Below are positions 1-7,563 of a stretch of DNA of 49,523 bases, piece by piece (position 1 is the stretch's first letter; every line of letters starts with the position of its first letter). The DNA lies in the NCBI RefSeq assembly GCF_014836845.1, contig NZ_JACSQA010000026.1:1-49523 (forward strand), given 5' to 3'. Under the pieces are notes generated by a model. The model was given only the letters and a program-made list of their open reading frames with translations. It was not told where the DNA came from and searched no databases. The position numbers were made by a program, and so were the translations under genes. Source of the DNA: Ureibacillus galli (GTDB lineage: Bacteria; Bacillota; Bacilli; Bacillales_A; Planococcaceae).

Positions 1-118
1 AAACAATGGACATTAAAGAAGATGACTCCGGTAGCATACCGAAGCCATCTAATCGCCGCTTAAAATAGGTGGCGAACACCCTTTTAATTAAACTGTCTAC
101 TTTATAGGGTTCAGTTCA
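1..118 (+). mobile_element. IS3-family element, 3' end (OrfB tail and right inverted repeat)
   Basis: The window opens inside the last 20 codons of an IS3-family OrfB transposase. The frame reads MTPVAYRSH shortly before a TAA at 61-63, and M-x-P-V-x-Y-R-S/T-H is the usual OrfB C-terminal signature. About 55 bp later the element ends in GTTCAGTTCA at 118; 95-118 is the right inverted repeat. Its reverse complement begins TGAACTGAACCC, the same 12 bases that start the element at the right edge of the window. The rest of the element lies outside the window. Confidence 0.85.
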
Positions 119-140
119 CTGTAGCTTTGGATGCTCTTTT

Positions 141-691
141 TTGTCCAAAACACGAATCTTACTAACCAGGGAGTTAATTTTAGAGATGAATAACAAAGAT
201 ATAGCGAAGATTCTAAAACAATTTAAGTTGGATAAGAGTGTGTGCGAATTTTTTCTGAGAGGCATCAAGAATATCATGTATTTTCTAACAAAAAATTCTC
301 ATACTGTGGTCAAAGAGGAGAAGTTGATGTTTTAGTAATATCTGTTCAAGATATTATTATAATCGAATGTAAAACTCCACTAAATCCAACAAGTAATTTT
401 GAAATGCGCGCAAGTGATGAACATATCAACAAGGCTGCAAAACAACTTGATCATTGCAGAGCTGCGTTTATGGATAAAGCGTTAAGAAAGAAGTTACTGA
501 AAAATTTGAGTATTCTAGATAAATCTCGAAATATACATACTTGCATAATTTTTGGAAATAGACTCTTTAATGGATATTCAGTTAACGGTCATCCAATACG
601 ATATTTACGAGAACTTGATATGAAAAAGTACTATCATTCATGGAAGTGCTTTAAATTACTGAGTACATTAGGTGCCCCTTCTTTTGATTGA
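141..691 (+). pseudogene. Broken PD-(D/E)xK nuclease-like gene
   Basis: Two overlapping frames appear to make one decayed gene. The first (from about 141, or from the ATG at 186) gives a helical N-terminus. The coding pattern then moves to another frame near 233-245. That second frame reads G-E-V-D-V-L-V, then I-I-I-I-E-C-K, the D...ExK arrangement of restriction-endonuclease-like folds, and runs to 691. The GTG at 242 has no convincing ribosome-binding site, which favours a frameshift over two genes. The IS3 end is only about 20 bp upstream, so the 5' part may have been removed by that insertion. The substrate is unknown. Confidence 0.5.
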
Positions 692-950
692 ATTCATATT
701 ATTTTGTCATATACCTTAGAAAAGGGATTTCAAATAAAAAAGCGTAATTCAAAGTAGACGAGAGAGCTAAAAGCTTTTCACATTCCTACATATTCAACAA
801 AACCAGCTAATAGTTTGTCAAGATTTTTCAATAAAAAATATAAAACGTACATGATATACTAAAAAAGTGTATAGCAAATAAGCCTTCCATAATTAATTTT
901 ATTAAAAGTCAAGAAAATGTTTAAGTTCATTTAGAATTAAATAACTAAAT
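692..950. other. AT-rich intergenic stretch left of the transposon
   Basis: No coding frame with a ribosome-binding site is visible here. A weak promoter-like pair, TTGTCA at 815-820 and TATAAA at 839-844 (18-bp spacer), points rightward toward the transposon edge. Nothing else is recognisable. Confidence 0.4.
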
Positions 951-966
951 ATAATGTCACACATTT
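951..966. repeat. Candidate left recombination core
   Basis: ATAATGT-CAC-ACATTT has short inverted arms (AATGT/ACATT) around a 3-base centre. The same arms recur at 7473-7487 with centre GTG. Short inverted arms around a variable spacer are what a tyrosine recombinase crossover site would look like. Confidence 0.45.
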
Positions 967-979
967 AATAAGCCAAAAG

Positions 980-1024
980 AAAGGATAGATGACAGGAAAG
1001 AAAACCTGTATTCATCTATCCTTT
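980..1024. terminator. Strong hairpin terminator at the transposon's left end
   Basis: AAAGGATAGATGA (980-992) pairs perfectly with TCATCTATCCTTT (1012-1024), with a further ACAGG/CCTGT pairing inside. A T-run follows on the plus strand. On the minus strand it lies downstream of the SMR pair, so it could end that transcript and shield the element from flanking transcription. Confidence 0.7.
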
Positions 1025-1033
1025 TTGTACAAC

Positions 1034-1058
1034 AAATGACCTCATTTACCACAACAAC
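1034..1058. repeat. Left subterminal inverted repeat of the transposon
   Basis: The arm AAATGACCTCATTTACCACA and the following AACAAC are the reverse complement of the sequence at 7389-7413, apart from a 3-base GTA insertion in the right copy. It is probably a recombinase arm-binding site. Confidence 0.7.
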
Positions 1059-1075
1059 GTTTTGGCTCGTTGTTA

Positions 1076-1098
1076 AACTAAAGCCCCCGTTAGTTGAA
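1076..1098. repeat. Small hairpin repeat, copy 1
   Basis: AACTAA and TTAGTT flank a C-rich loop ending in CCG, followed by GAAGAAG. A near copy stands at 2736-2763. The two copies bracket the SMR/LysR cargo in the same orientation. Confidence 0.5.
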
Positions 1099-1102
1099 GA
1101 AG

Positions 1103-1414
1103 TCAAATCATATCCAATAATACTACCCCTGCCATAATAGAGATTATTGATATGATTTTTCTCCTATTTTTCGATTCACCAAATAAAATAATTCCTAGTA
1201 ATGTCGTACAAACAATTGTTAGCCCAGCCCAAATAGAAAATACAATTCCTACTTCAATATATTTAGTAGCTAAAGAAATAAAATATATGCAAGCTATAAA
1301 TGACACAAAGGCACTAACAGTTGGTATCTTTACTTTGAAACCCTTTGACAATTTAACACACATCTGTCCAGTAACTCCCAGTAAAATTCCTAGCACTAAA
1401 AAGACGTATCCCAT
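1103..1414 (-). CDS. Small multidrug resistance (SMR) protein, partner lacking the TM1 glutamate
   Basis: This 103-residue protein has four predicted transmembrane helices, the size and plan of EmrE-type drug/proton antiporters of the cytoplasmic membrane. It keeps the TM1 pattern KLSKGF and the TM3 W-A-G-L that matches EmrE W63. At the position of the essential TM1 glutamate (EmrE E14) it has glycine (ILLGVTGQ). It starts 2 bp after the neighbouring SMR gene with its own AAAGGGGA site, so the two are co-transcribed and probably form a heterodimer. The LysR gene next door is the likely regulator. Quaternary-compound or dye efflux is the family role; the actual substrate is not known. Confidence 0.85.
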   Translation of the reverse strand: MGYVFLVLGILLGVTGQMCVKLSKGFKVKIPTVSAFVSFIACIYFISLATKYIEVGIVFSIWAGLTIVCTTLLGIILFGESKNRRKIISIISIMAGVVLLDMI

Positions 1415-1416
1415 TA

Positions 1417-1764
1417 TTAAATCCCCTTTATTTTTGTTTTTTCTATTTTATTTTTTAGATTTATTGAAACTGCCCCATATATAATCAATCCAATCCCAAT
1501 TATTTTCAATGTAGATACCGATTCTTCAAAAAACAATATACCAAAGATTGTTACTAATACCGTTCCTGTACCTGCAAAAACAGCATTTATTATTCCTACT
1601 TCACGACCTGCTGTTAATAAAATATAAATAGCAATAGATGAACAGTAAAAAGAAATAGCTAGAAGAGTTGGTATTAAGACAGTGAATCCATTTGATTGTT
1701 TTAAAAAGATAACTCCAATAACTTCAAGTAGGATTGATATAATTAGTAAGATATAATAAGCCAT
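1417..1764 (-). CDS. Small multidrug resistance (SMR) protein, partner with the TM1 glutamate
   Basis: This 115-residue protein has four predicted membrane helices and a short basic tail. TM1 reads SILLEVIGV, placing a glutamate at residue 14, the proton and drug-binding carboxylate of EmrE. The TM3 aromatic that is W63 in EmrE is phenylalanine here (AVFAGTG). The start ATG follows GAGG at a good distance. It is the first gene of a two-gene unit transcribed away from the LysR gene, with under 40 bp between their starts. Because its partner has the reverse residue pattern, the pair probably works only as an asymmetric dimer. Confidence 0.88.
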   Translation of the reverse strand: MAYYILLIISILLEVIGVIFLKQSNGFTVLIPTLLAISFYCSSIAIYILLTAGREVGIINAVFAGTGTVLVTIFGILFFEESVSTLKIIGIGLIIYGAVSINLKNKIEKTKIKGI

Positions 1765-1798
1765 AGATGAAACCTCATTTCTAAGGGAAGTGTATTTT

Positions 1799-2644
1799 TT
1801 GAGATTTAGTTCTATTGAATATTTTATTGCTGTGGCAGAACACGGTTCACTCAGTCGTGCTGCTAACCATCTTTACATAACCCAGCCAGCTCTAAGTAAA
1901 CAGATTAAACTTTTTGAGAAAGAACTTGGATACAAACACTTTATTCGTTCCCACCAAGGTATGACACTTACAGAGAGTGGAAAACTGTTATACAAAGACA
2001 TTCAACCAATATTACTTGCTTTAAAAAACAAGATTAAAGAACATAGTAAGATTGAAAAAATTCGTTTTGGGGTATCACCTTTTTTAGCAACCTATTATCT
2101 CCCAGAATTAGAAGGGGAAAATCGCATTCCAATTGAACTTACCATAACTAGGGAGGAGTGTTTTGAATTCATTTCTATGATTGAATTAGGCGAAATTGAT
2201 TCAGCCATTGTACAAGACTATCCAAATCACTCTGGTCTTTTTTCAAAATTCCTATATGAAGAAGAGTTTAAAATCGTAGTTCCTAACGGACATCCTTTAA
2301 CGACAAAAAACTCGGTTACTATTAGTGAATGCTTAAAGTACCCCCACGTTTTGCCACCAATAGAAAGTCGTCTATATGAAAATGTCCAATCATTTATTGA
2401 AGAAAAGGGAATACATCCTGAAAAGTTAATTTCAGTTCCCTATCCTTTAATTATTGATTACGTTTCGAAGGGCTACGGTATAACATATTTACCTTCCTTG
2501 ATGATTCAAGACCACCATTATCATAATCTAAAGTTCATACGATTTAAGGATAAAGAGTTGATTAGAAAATTGTATCTGTTTGCTAGCAGTCAACGAATAC
2601 TTGATATTGTTTGGAATCAATTAAACAACAATTCGCATATATAA
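1799..2644 (+). CDS. LysR-family transcriptional regulator
   Basis: This protein of about 281 residues has an N-terminal winged helix-turn-helix (AVAEHGSLSRAANHLYITQPA and following) and a C-terminal periplasmic-binding-protein-like effector domain. The preferred start is TTG at 1799, eight bases after AAGGGAAG; an upstream in-frame GTG at 1790 lies too close to that site. It is divergent from the SMR pair with a very short shared regulatory region, the usual layout for LysR control of the neighbour. The inducer cannot be read from sequence. A strong hairpin at 2689-2715 ends the transcript. Confidence 0.9.
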   Translation: MRFSSIEYFIAVAEHGSLSRAANHLYITQPALSKQIKLFEKELGYKHFIRSHQGMTLTESGKLLYKDIQPILLALKNKIKEHSKIEKIRFGVSPFLATYYLPELEGENRIPIELTITREECFEFISMIELGEIDSAIVQDYPNHSGLFSKFLYEEEFKIVVPNGHPLTTKNSVTISECLKYPHVLPPIESRLYENVQSFIEEKGIHPEKLISVPYPLIIDYVSKGYGITYLPSLMIQDHHYHNLKFIRFKDKELIRKLYLFASSQRILDIVWNQLNNNSHI

Positions 2645-2688
2645 ATTCTAATCGCAAAACGCAATATTAAAAATTGAAAAAATGGAAT

Positions 2689-2715
2689 AAGGGTATAACT
2701 TATAGTTATACCCTT
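2689..2715. terminator. Terminator after the LysR gene
   Basis: AAGGGTATAACT and AGTTATACCCTT form a perfect 12-bp stem with a 3-base loop, followed by T-rich sequence. It can work for the LysR transcript and, with its A-rich left flank, perhaps for the opposing tnp transcript. Confidence 0.75.
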
Positions 2716-2728
2716 TGTTATATATTTC

Positions 2729-2763
2729 CTTATTGAACTAACCTGCTCCGTTAGTTGAATAAG
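2729..2763. repeat. Small hairpin repeat, copy 2
   Basis: CTTATT-g-AACTAA pairs with TTAGTT-g-AATAAG around a short loop ending CTCCG. It is a near copy of the hairpin at 1076-1098 and lies between the LysR gene and the TnpC-like gene. Confidence 0.5.
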
Positions 2764-2789
2764 AATAGGCGATACTTCCAATGTATCAC

Positions 2790-3260
2790 CTATTTAAACA
2801 TCTCAAAATGATTCGCTACCCACTTTGTATTATTTTCTGCGATATATTGCTCCGCAAGGATTAGCCTTTGCACCAGTTCTTTTTTCGATAACTTCATGTA
2901 TTTCCTTTGTGCATTTTCAACATTTCGGTTTGGTTTCACTTTACGAAAATCTATATCTATATCATTATTGAGGGGAGTTTTGGAATTTTTGCTATTCTCT
3001 TTTTGCTTATACGTCAGACTATGTTGTTTATAATACTCATACAACTGTTCATTTGTCCGTATGGTATTCGGATGGATTCCTTTCCCCTCGGGATCAATTT
3101 CTCTTGAAATATCACCTACATTTGTATAGGTTACAGATTCCCCTTTCTTAAGTAATAAATCAATTGATTGTTTCCCGATTTCAACTGAACGGTTACTACG
3201 TTTTTGATGACTTTCTTTTAGCCACGGTCTATTATTTGTCGAATTGAATGTGTGGCTCAT
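2790..3260 (-). CDS. TnpC-like transposition accessory protein
   Basis: This basic 156-residue protein is the last gene of the transposition operon and overlaps the end of the TnpB-like gene by 29 bp. Its size and position match TnpC of Tn554 (about 125 residues), which assists the two recombinases. It has an HTH-like N-terminal half (about residues 25-75, with a SxExxxKGIHPNTIRT pattern) and a coiled-coil-like C-terminus (SKKELVQRLILAEQYIAEN). The ATG follows GAGGAAG. Function is assigned from operon position and general similarity rather than a catalytic motif. Confidence 0.7.
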   Translation of the reverse strand: MSHTFNSTNNRPWLKESHQKRSNRSVEIGKQSIDLLLKKGESVTYTNVGDISREIDPEGKGIHPNTIRTNEQLYEYYKQHSLTYKQKENSKNSKTPLNNDIDIDFRKVKPNRNVENAQRKYMKLSKKELVQRLILAEQYIAENNTKWVANHFEMFK

Positions 3261-5376
3261 ATTTTTCTTCCTCTCTATATTTCTCTATAAGTTCAATTTC
3301 TTTTAACTCATTACGGGCTTTTTTACGAGCAGATCGTAATTTTTTTACTTCTACTTTTTTCCCCATTGAATTATAAAATTCTTCCGACTTCTTATTCCAA
3401 TCAATAAAATCATTTAGTTCTTGCTTTTTTTCAGGTTGCGGTATTTTTGCGTGGCAGCCGACACACTCCATCTTAATAGGACACACATGATCAGTGACAC
3501 AAGCCCCACCTAATACATCATTGAATACACCAACTTTTTCTTTGTATTCTTCAATTTCTTTTTCAAGTTCTTCGGGATTTCGTAAAACAGCTTCATCTAA
3601 GTCAACGTAGTCCGAAATAACATCATGTAAATCACTAACAGATTGAGCCACTTGGCTTGGTGTCGGTTCTGAATAATATCCAGTTACGCCTAAATCTCGT
3701 TGATGTAAGATTTTCGCAACAATATCAATCGGTAACTTTTGTCGTTGAACAGCTTCAGTAGCGAAAGCATGACGCAATAAGTGCGTTTTAACTGTAATCA
3801 CCTTACCATCTTGTGTTTCAAAGTTTAATCCATGAAGTAAGAATCGAAGGCATGAATAGACTGCATGATTGTCAAATGCTTTGTTGTGATATTGGAAAAT
3901 AAAAGGTTTAGGATTGGTGAATAAATGTTTCCGACTGTAATAATATTTAACATTTGGAATTTTTTCATTATCATAATGAGATTTAAGAAGTTTTATAACC
4001 TTGGCAATTAACTTCATCGTTTGATCACTAATATAAAAGGACTCAACTTCATCTCTACCTTTAGGTATAGCGTAAAATGAATAATGAAGCTTATTATCAA
4101 TCTTTACCGATTTTAAGCATTCCTTTGTATAGCTAATTTGTAATAGTTCATTAAGCCTTGCCCCTGTTGTTGTTAGTATATCTAAAGTTAATAAACCGAA
4201 GGTTACTGCTACGTATATAGGTTCTACATCAAATAAAATCCCTTCTGCTATATCTTTATTGCGAGAAACAAAGGTACTTGAAGTGATTATTCCTTTATGT
4301 CGAGAAGCGAAGGGGAGAGGGTTTTGAGTATAACCATCATCACCATATCCCCACGAATATAACAATTCTCGTTTTTGTTGTATTTCATCATCACTTATAT
4401 TTTTAAACCAATCTCCAATAAGACCAAATTCAAAAAGCTCCATAAACCAAAGACCTTCTACTTCTTCGTTATCACCTATTCGTTCTGCTTTCACGAACTC
4501 TACAAAGTAATTATTGTTTTCATCTGAATATGCGCGTGTACGTTTAATTGCTGATTTTAACGACGATGCAGGGAATTGGTCTTGATGATTCAAAACAAAC
4601 GATGGCTTGTCCCATAAACGAAAATAAAAGCGTTTTCCTACACGTTCGGGTTCGTTATAGTGAAACTCTAAGGGAAGTTCACAATTTGTTGTTTTAGCTT
4701 GTTCACAAGCCTTTAAATATGCTTGTCTTAATCTGTTAAGTTGATTCCAACGAAAATGTCCTTCTGCTCGAATTTGAGGTAGTAACGGTACAATGACATC
4801 CGTTTCACTCTTACGAGTGTTTTGAGCCTGCTCCTTAGCTGATTTAGTAAATGAAAAATCTCTTGAATCATAAGTTGGCATTTGAAATAAAAATTGTTCA
4901 AAATAGGATTGTTGTTCATTATTTAATGTTGATGTTATCCATTTCTTTGTGTTATAAGAAACTGACCTATACCATTGTAAAAGATTCGCTCTCATATTAT
5001 CCGAGTGTTCCTGATAAATTAAGCCTTTTAAATACTGATACATATGTGTTTCCACATTAAACTTTGTTATGTTGTTCAATTGAAATACTTCAAATAAATT
5101 ATTAAATCTTGGATTGAGATTTTCTATAAGAATTGATATTGATCTGACATCTGCCTTTTTATCAGTATAAACTAATACAGAAAGTAATAAATGATTATTC
5201 CAAGGCTTATCTACTACATTACGAATATAGTAATTCATATTCCTTTCATTAATTTTATCTAAAAGGTATATACCTCTTGCATCTTGCAAATGAAGAAGTT
5301 GCTCATCCACTTTACCTAATAATTGCTCATAAAATGGGGATTTTGGCTTATCTGTTAATACGGTCAGTATAATCAC
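3232..5376 (-). CDS. Tyrosine recombinase, TnpB-like
   Basis: This protein of 714 residues is close to Tn554 TnpB in length. The catalytic domain shows TTTGARLNELLQ (first Arg), HLLRHAFATEA (H-x-x-R) and HQRDLGVTGYYS with the nucleophilic Tyr. After it come four cysteines (GACVTDHVC...ECVGC) that may bind a metal, and a charged helical tail. The GTG start overlaps the upstream recombinase stop as GTGA, so translation is coupled. It would act with the TnpA-like enzyme in strand exchange at the transposon ends. All core residues are present, so it looks active. Confidence 0.85.
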   Translation of the reverse strand: MIILTVLTDKPKSPFYEQLLGKVDEQLLHLQDARGIYLLDKINERNMNYYIRNVVDKPWNNHLLLSVLVYTDKKADVRSISILIENLNPRFNNLFEVFQLNNITKFNVETHMYQYLKGLIYQEHSDNMRANLLQWYRSVSYNTKKWITSTLNNEQQSYFEQFLFQMPTYDSRDFSFTKSAKEQAQNTRKSETDVIVPLLPQIRAEGHFRWNQLNRLRQAYLKACEQAKTTNCELPLEFHYNEPERVGKRFYFRLWDKPSFVLNHQDQFPASSLKSAIKRTRAYSDENNNYFVEFVKAERIGDNEEVEGLWFMELFEFGLIGDWFKNISDDEIQQKRELLYSWGYGDDGYTQNPLPFASRHKGIITSSTFVSRNKDIAEGILFDVEPIYVAVTFGLLTLDILTTTGARLNELLQISYTKECLKSVKIDNKLHYSFYAIPKGRDEVESFYISDQTMKLIAKVIKLLKSHYDNEKIPNVKYYYSRKHLFTNPKPFIFQYHNKAFDNHAVYSCLRFLLHGLNFETQDGKVITVKTHLLRHAFATEAVQRQKLPIDIVAKILHQRDLGVTGYYSEPTPSQVAQSVSDLHDVISDYVDLDEAVLRNPEELEKEIEEYKEKVGVFNDVLGGACVTDHVCPIKMECVGCHAKIPQPEKKQELNDFIDWNKKSEEFYNSMGKKVEVKKLRSARKKARNELKEIELIEKYREEEKYEPHIQFDK

Positions 5377-6719
5377 TCCAATCCATCTAATAATTCTTGT
5401 ATGTCATCATCTATATCATCAAAGCTATTTTCTATGACTGTTAAGTTTGTTTTCTTTTTATGTTTGTTTTTTTTATGTTCCATGTATTCTTTTTCTTTTT
5501 CAGCCATACTCTCAAACATTCCATCATGGGCTTTCCGATGACTTTCTTCGTCAAAGTAATGTTCATATACCTCGATGGTTTTTTCATCTTTCCATTTGAT
5601 ATATTTAATAAGTTCATTCTTCTTTTGTTTGATCTCTGCTTCTGTGTTAGAAGTATTATAGATTTCACGCAAACTTGAAGTAACGAACCAATGTCTTGTT
5701 TTATGTGGATTTAGTTTAATCTCACATTCTTTCATCGCCTTATTCCAATGGTAATACCATGACTCATAACTAAATGGAGTGCCGAGTTCCGTAAGGAATA
5801 TCGGTGCTTCATCAGGCAAAGTATCAAAGGTCTGTTGTAAATCAGCAAATCGCTTTCGTTCTGAATTGATATATCGCATGAGTAACTTGACCGTATCTTT
5901 GCTAAATCGAAGGAACTTTACCCTTTTCCCATGACTACCTTTGTTGAATGTACTTGCTTCCTGAAAGGATTTACGGGAACGATAATCTCCAATCGTTAGT
6001 TCAATCACTTCAGATGCTCTTGCTCCTGTTTCAAAAAGCATACGAGCAATCACAACTTCTCTTAATGACCAATTTACTTTTTTTCCTGCTTGGTAAACCT
6101 GATAGGGAAGGTGAGTATCGCCAATGATTTCAGGTTGCCATTCTTCATTGATTAGTTTGAAATAAGAATCTGTTAATCTTCTATGTGGTGTAGCATCCTC
6201 TGTACCTGCTTCTGATGGCATACGGGGTTTATCCTTCCTCACACCTTCGGTATTACTTTTATAGTCATTTAAAATCGCATATGAATCTATGAGGGGATTT
6301 GAGTAATTATATTGCTTTAAGTGAATTAGGGATTTATAGAATGACTTTAATGCCGATAGAAATCGATTAACGGTGTTAGGACTTTTTTTTGTTAGATTAA
6401 CAAATCGAAAAGTTTCTTTTTCTTTTACTTTACAAGCCATTTCAGTCATAAGGTAATCTTCTATCGCTATTCGTATAATGTCTGGTGAATCATCCCAATT
6501 CACTCGGTTTCCTTGAAAGTTGCTAAATTGATCTAACCATGTGAAAAAGGGAAGAAGGCATTGAACATACGAAAGAGCTGAACTTTTGCTTATTCTTCCA
6601 ACACAATCATGATAATGCTCCGTTAATGGAAGAAAAGGATGATTTTGTCGATTAAAAACTAATAATTCAAAACGACTTTCCACACCATCAGGGCAATAAT
6701 CATACCAATATTTAGACAT
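5373..6719 (-). CDS. Tyrosine recombinase, TnpA-like
   Basis: An integrase-family recombinase of about 448 residues. An N-terminal SAM-like core-binding region (about residues 35-160) precedes a catalytic domain with LFETGARASEVIEL (Arg I), LNPHKTRHWFVTSS (H-x-x-R) and WKDEKTIEVYEHYFD (Tyr nucleophile). A Lys-rich tail and an acidic end follow. The start is taken at the ATG of MSKYWYDY, seven bases after AAGTAGGTG; an earlier in-frame ATG at 6755 overlaps the HTH gene. It is longer than Tn554 TnpA (about 361 residues), so this is a relative rather than a copy. Confidence 0.87.
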   Translation of the reverse strand: MSKYWYDYCPDGVESRFELLVFNRQNHPFLPLTEHYHDCVGRISKSSALSYVQCLLPFFTWLDQFSNFQGNRVNWDDSPDIIRIAIEDYLMTEMACKVKEKETFRFVNLTKKSPNTVNRFLSALKSFYKSLIHLKQYNYSNPLIDSYAILNDYKSNTEGVRKDKPRMPSEAGTEDATPHRRLTDSYFKLINEEWQPEIIGDTHLPYQVYQAGKKVNWSLREVVIARMLFETGARASEVIELTIGDYRSRKSFQEASTFNKGSHGKRVKFLRFSKDTVKLLMRYINSERKRFADLQQTFDTLPDEAPIFLTELGTPFSYESWYYHWNKAMKECEIKLNPHKTRHWFVTSSLREIYNTSNTEAEIKQKKNELIKYIKWKDEKTIEVYEHYFDEESHRKAHDGMFESMAEKEKEYMEHKKNKHKKKTNLTVIENSFDDIDDDIQELLDGLE

Positions 6720-6744
6720 GAGAATAACACCTACTTTAATTAAG

Positions 6745-7290
6745 TTAATCTTCAAGCCAATTATAGAAAGGGATTTTGGGTTGTTGGTTTTCTACTGCAT
6801 TAAACTGTTCTTGATATTCATTTTGTGATAACTCATAAACCCTTTTGCTTTGCTTCCTTGGCATCTTTATAGGAGTAGAAGTAGGACTCCAATTCTCACG
6901 AATTGCCTTACGAATGAATCCATCAGGATTCTTTACCTTTGATGCTGATTGTTGCATAATCAAAAGAATCTCCAAGGTTCTTTTAATTCCTACAACAGAT
7001 AAAATAGATAAAATTTCATCAGTAGGAGAAGTAAGAGTGACAGCCTCATATGCTAATTTAACTAACTCCAATTCATCAGAACTCGAACTTATTTCATCTT
7101 CCTGTTGTTCTGTACTGTTAATCGAGATAACATTGTTTAACTGTAGTAAATCCGATTCAAGTATTCTCCAGCCTTCTTTGTCGCTATTTCTATATGAGTT
7201 AGGTAATTTCCCTGCTCGTATCCAACGCTTAACGGTTTCTTCATGTTTACCAATCAGATCAGCTACTTCTTTGACAGTGTATTCTCTCAA
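6745..7290 (-). CDS. HTH (MerR/excisionase-like) protein, first gene of the transposition operon
   Basis: The first 55 residues form a winged HTH of the MerR/excisionase type (REYTVKEVADLIGKHEETVK, then WIRAGKLP). The rest, about 125 residues, is helical with no motif I recognise. The preferred start is TTG at 7290, eight bases after AAGGTGG; an earlier GTG at 7302 overlaps that site. Tn554 itself has no such gene. It could be an excisionase-like directionality factor or a repressor of the operon, since tandem palindromic boxes lie just upstream. The downstream recombinase begins a few bases past its stop. Confidence 0.75.
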   Translation of the reverse strand: MREYTVKEVADLIGKHEETVKRWIRAGKLPNSYRNSDKEGWRILESDLLQLNNVISINSTEQQEDEISSSSDELELVKLAYEAVTLTSPTDEILSILSVVGIKRTLEILLIMQQSASKVKNPDGFIRKAIRENWSPTSTPIKMPRKQSKRVYELSQNEYQEQFNAVENQQPKIPFYNWLED

Positions 7291-7308
7291 CTTTAACACC
7301 ACCTTTTT

Positions 7309-7337
7309 AGAATGTATGTTCCGAGAATATATGTTCT
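7309..7337. promoter_or_regulatory. Tandem LexA-like operator over the tnp promoter start region
   Basis: Two near-identical palindromic boxes, AGAATGTATGTTCC and AGAATATATGTTCT, start 15 bp apart. Each fits GAAY-N4-GTTC, one base from the Gram-positive LexA/DinR pattern GAAC-N4-GTTC. They lie between the extended -10 and the first gene, where a bound repressor would block transcription. The binder could be LexA or the HTH protein encoded next to it. Confidence 0.5.
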
Positions 7338-7342
7338 TATTT

Positions 7343-7352
7343 ATTGTACCAC
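7343..7352 (-). promoter_or_regulatory. Extended -10 promoter of the transposition operon
   Basis: On the minus strand TGGTACAAT reads as an extended -10 (TG-n-TACAAT). No good -35 is seen 16-18 bp upstream. The predicted start falls inside the tandem LexA-like boxes. Confidence 0.45.
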
Positions 7353-7388
7353 AAATTGTTGTTGTAGCTATACTGTTTTTTTCTCCAT

Positions 7389-7413
7389 GTTGTGGTAGTA
7401 AATGAGGTCATTT
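7389..7413. repeat. Right subterminal inverted repeat of the transposon
   Basis: GTTGTGGTA-gta-AATGAGGTCATTT is the inverse of the repeat at 1034-1058 with GTA inserted. An imperfect hairpin (AGTACACCACT/AGTGATGTACT) follows at about 7435-7462. Confidence 0.7.
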
Positions 7414-7472
7414 AAGAGGTCTAATAAACAAAAAAGTACACCACTAAATATAAGTGATGTACTAATTATCAT

Positions 7473-7487
7473 ATAATGTGTGACATT
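7473..7487. repeat. Candidate right recombination core
   Basis: ATAATGT-GTG-ACATT repeats the arms of the left core (951-966) with a different 3-base centre, as expected if strand exchange leaves a variable overlap. This marks the likely right end of the transposon. Confidence 0.45.
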
Positions 7488-7563
7488 AAAGGTAAGTTGC
7501 TGTTCTTATAATAAAAACATACATTCACTTATCTTTAATTTTACAAAGTACTTGGAGGGGTTT

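Larger units (their letters stand above)
951..7487 (-). mobile_element. Tn554-like transposon carrying an SMR efflux pair and a LysR regulator
   Basis: Four overlapping minus-strand genes (HTH protein, two tyrosine recombinases, TnpC-like protein) match the tnpA-tnpB-tnpC plan of Tn554, with an extra HTH gene in front. The cargo, a LysR gene divergent from two small-multidrug-resistance genes, sits behind the TnpC-like gene as in Tn554-family elements. A 22-base inverted repeat occurs inside both ends (1034-1058 and 7389-7413, the latter with a 3-base insertion). Outside it lie related cores, ATAATGTCACACATT at 951-965 and ATAATGTGTGACATT at 7473-7487. The exact boundaries are inferred from these cores. 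Tn6188 of Listeria, from memory, is a Tn554-family element that also carries an SMR gene. Confidence 0.75.

Noticed and set aside
815-844. Promoter-like TTGTCA/TATAAA pair pointing into the transposon
   Set aside because: 18-bp spacer in very AT-rich DNA with no gene before the terminator at 980; likely chance.
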